The notes under the pieces: generated by a model
What the model was told of the DNA's origin: nothing
Seen by the model: the letters and a program-made list of their open reading frames with translations, nothing else
Database searches by the model: none
In this document: in pieces, positions 5,768 through 5,875 of the stretch
How the letters are laid out: each line of letters opens with the position of its first letter
Position numbering within the stretch: position 1 is the stretch's first letter
Position numbers and translations under genes: made by a program
Assembly (NCBI GenBank): GCA_002315275.1
Contig: DCGN01000093.1
Span: 2,602 to 8,476, forward strand
Length of the DNA: 5,875 nt
Origin: Clostridiales bacterium UBA1777
GTDB taxonomy: Bacteria; Bacillota; Clostridia; Oscillospirales; Oscillospiraceae
Reading direction: 5' to 3'

Positions 5768-5875
5768 ATGAAGGAAACCGGCAGAAAAACGAATAACATT
5801 ATCTTCATCGCGATATTGCTCATCGGGATATTTGCGCGCGTTTATCGCTTCGGATCCGAAGCGATAAACGCGCGC
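5768..5875 (+). CDS. N-terminus of a membrane protein, possibly a GT39-like glycosyltransferase (cut by window end)
   Basis: The ATG at 5768 is preceded by GGAGG (5758-5762), 5 bases away, and by a good promoter. The 36 visible codons give a short basic leader (MKETGRKTNN), then a hydrophobic segment (IIFIAILLIGIF, 11-22), then ARVYRFGS (23-30). A first transmembrane helix ending in R-(V/L)-Y-R-(F/L)-GS is typical of ArnT/PMT-type (GT39) glycosyltransferases, where a proline/glycine-rich stretch and an acidic loop usually follow. Here the next residues, EAINAR, come from the second half of a perfect palindrome and may not be real. The family call is tentative; the start is well supported. Confidence 0.6.
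   Translation, partial: MKETGRKTNNIIFIAILLIGIFARVYRFGSEAINAR
5834..5875. repeat. 42-bp perfect palindrome at the window end
   Basis: Bases 5834-5854 are the exact reverse complement of 5855-5875, centred on GGATCC (5852-5857), with no loop or mismatch. The palindrome runs to the last base and could continue. It lies inside the rightmost gene's frame. A fold-back (self-inverted) contig end is the likeliest cause. Confidence 0.95.

Overview
The window looks like chromosomal DNA from an anaerobic Clostridia-type Firmicute, probably near the Oscillospiraceae/Ruminococcaceae. This is inferred from gene families and Firmicute-style signals; no taxonomic marker is present. The genes have strong GGAGG-type ribosome sites and sigma-A-like promoters. 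The pgi, folD and AlaX-L proteins resemble their clostridial versions. No mobile element, tRNA, rRNA or CRISPR array was seen.

Left part, + strand: the 3' part of a secreted D-Ala-D-Ala carboxypeptidase (peptidase S11, cut by the window start) is followed by glucose-6-phosphate isomerase (pgi). pgi has its own promoter and a strong hairpin terminator, which lies between it and the convergent folD.

Middle, - strand: a two-gene unit encodes a YhhN/TMEM86-type membrane protein (putative lysoplasmalogenase) and then FolD. Its promoter is at about 4121-4149. FolD is full length but belongs to a variant type: it lacks the lysine and glutamine needed for cyclohydrolase chemistry and keeps the tyrosine, aspartate and NADP site. 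It may therefore be dehydrogenase only.

Right part, - strand: a 56-codon gene of unknown function (5384-5554) precedes a long-form alanyl-tRNA editing protein (AlaX-L). The two overlap by 8 bases, which indicates translational coupling. AlaX-L ends at a hairpin terminator.

The 213-base gap at 5555-5767 carries back-to-back promoters, one for the small gene plus alaX (-) and one for a new gene (+) whose first 36 codons are visible. That gene starts like a membrane protein, possibly a GT39-type glycosyltransferase. The last 42 bases form a perfect palindrome ending at the final base, which looks like a fold-back assembly end, so sequence beyond about 5855 should not be trusted.

The genes are mostly housekeeping: cell wall trimming, glycolysis, one-carbon metabolism, membrane lipid turnover and translation quality control. 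I found no convincing new multi-gene system. The best leads are the variant FolD, the unlisted small gene coupled to alaX, and the terminal palindrome.
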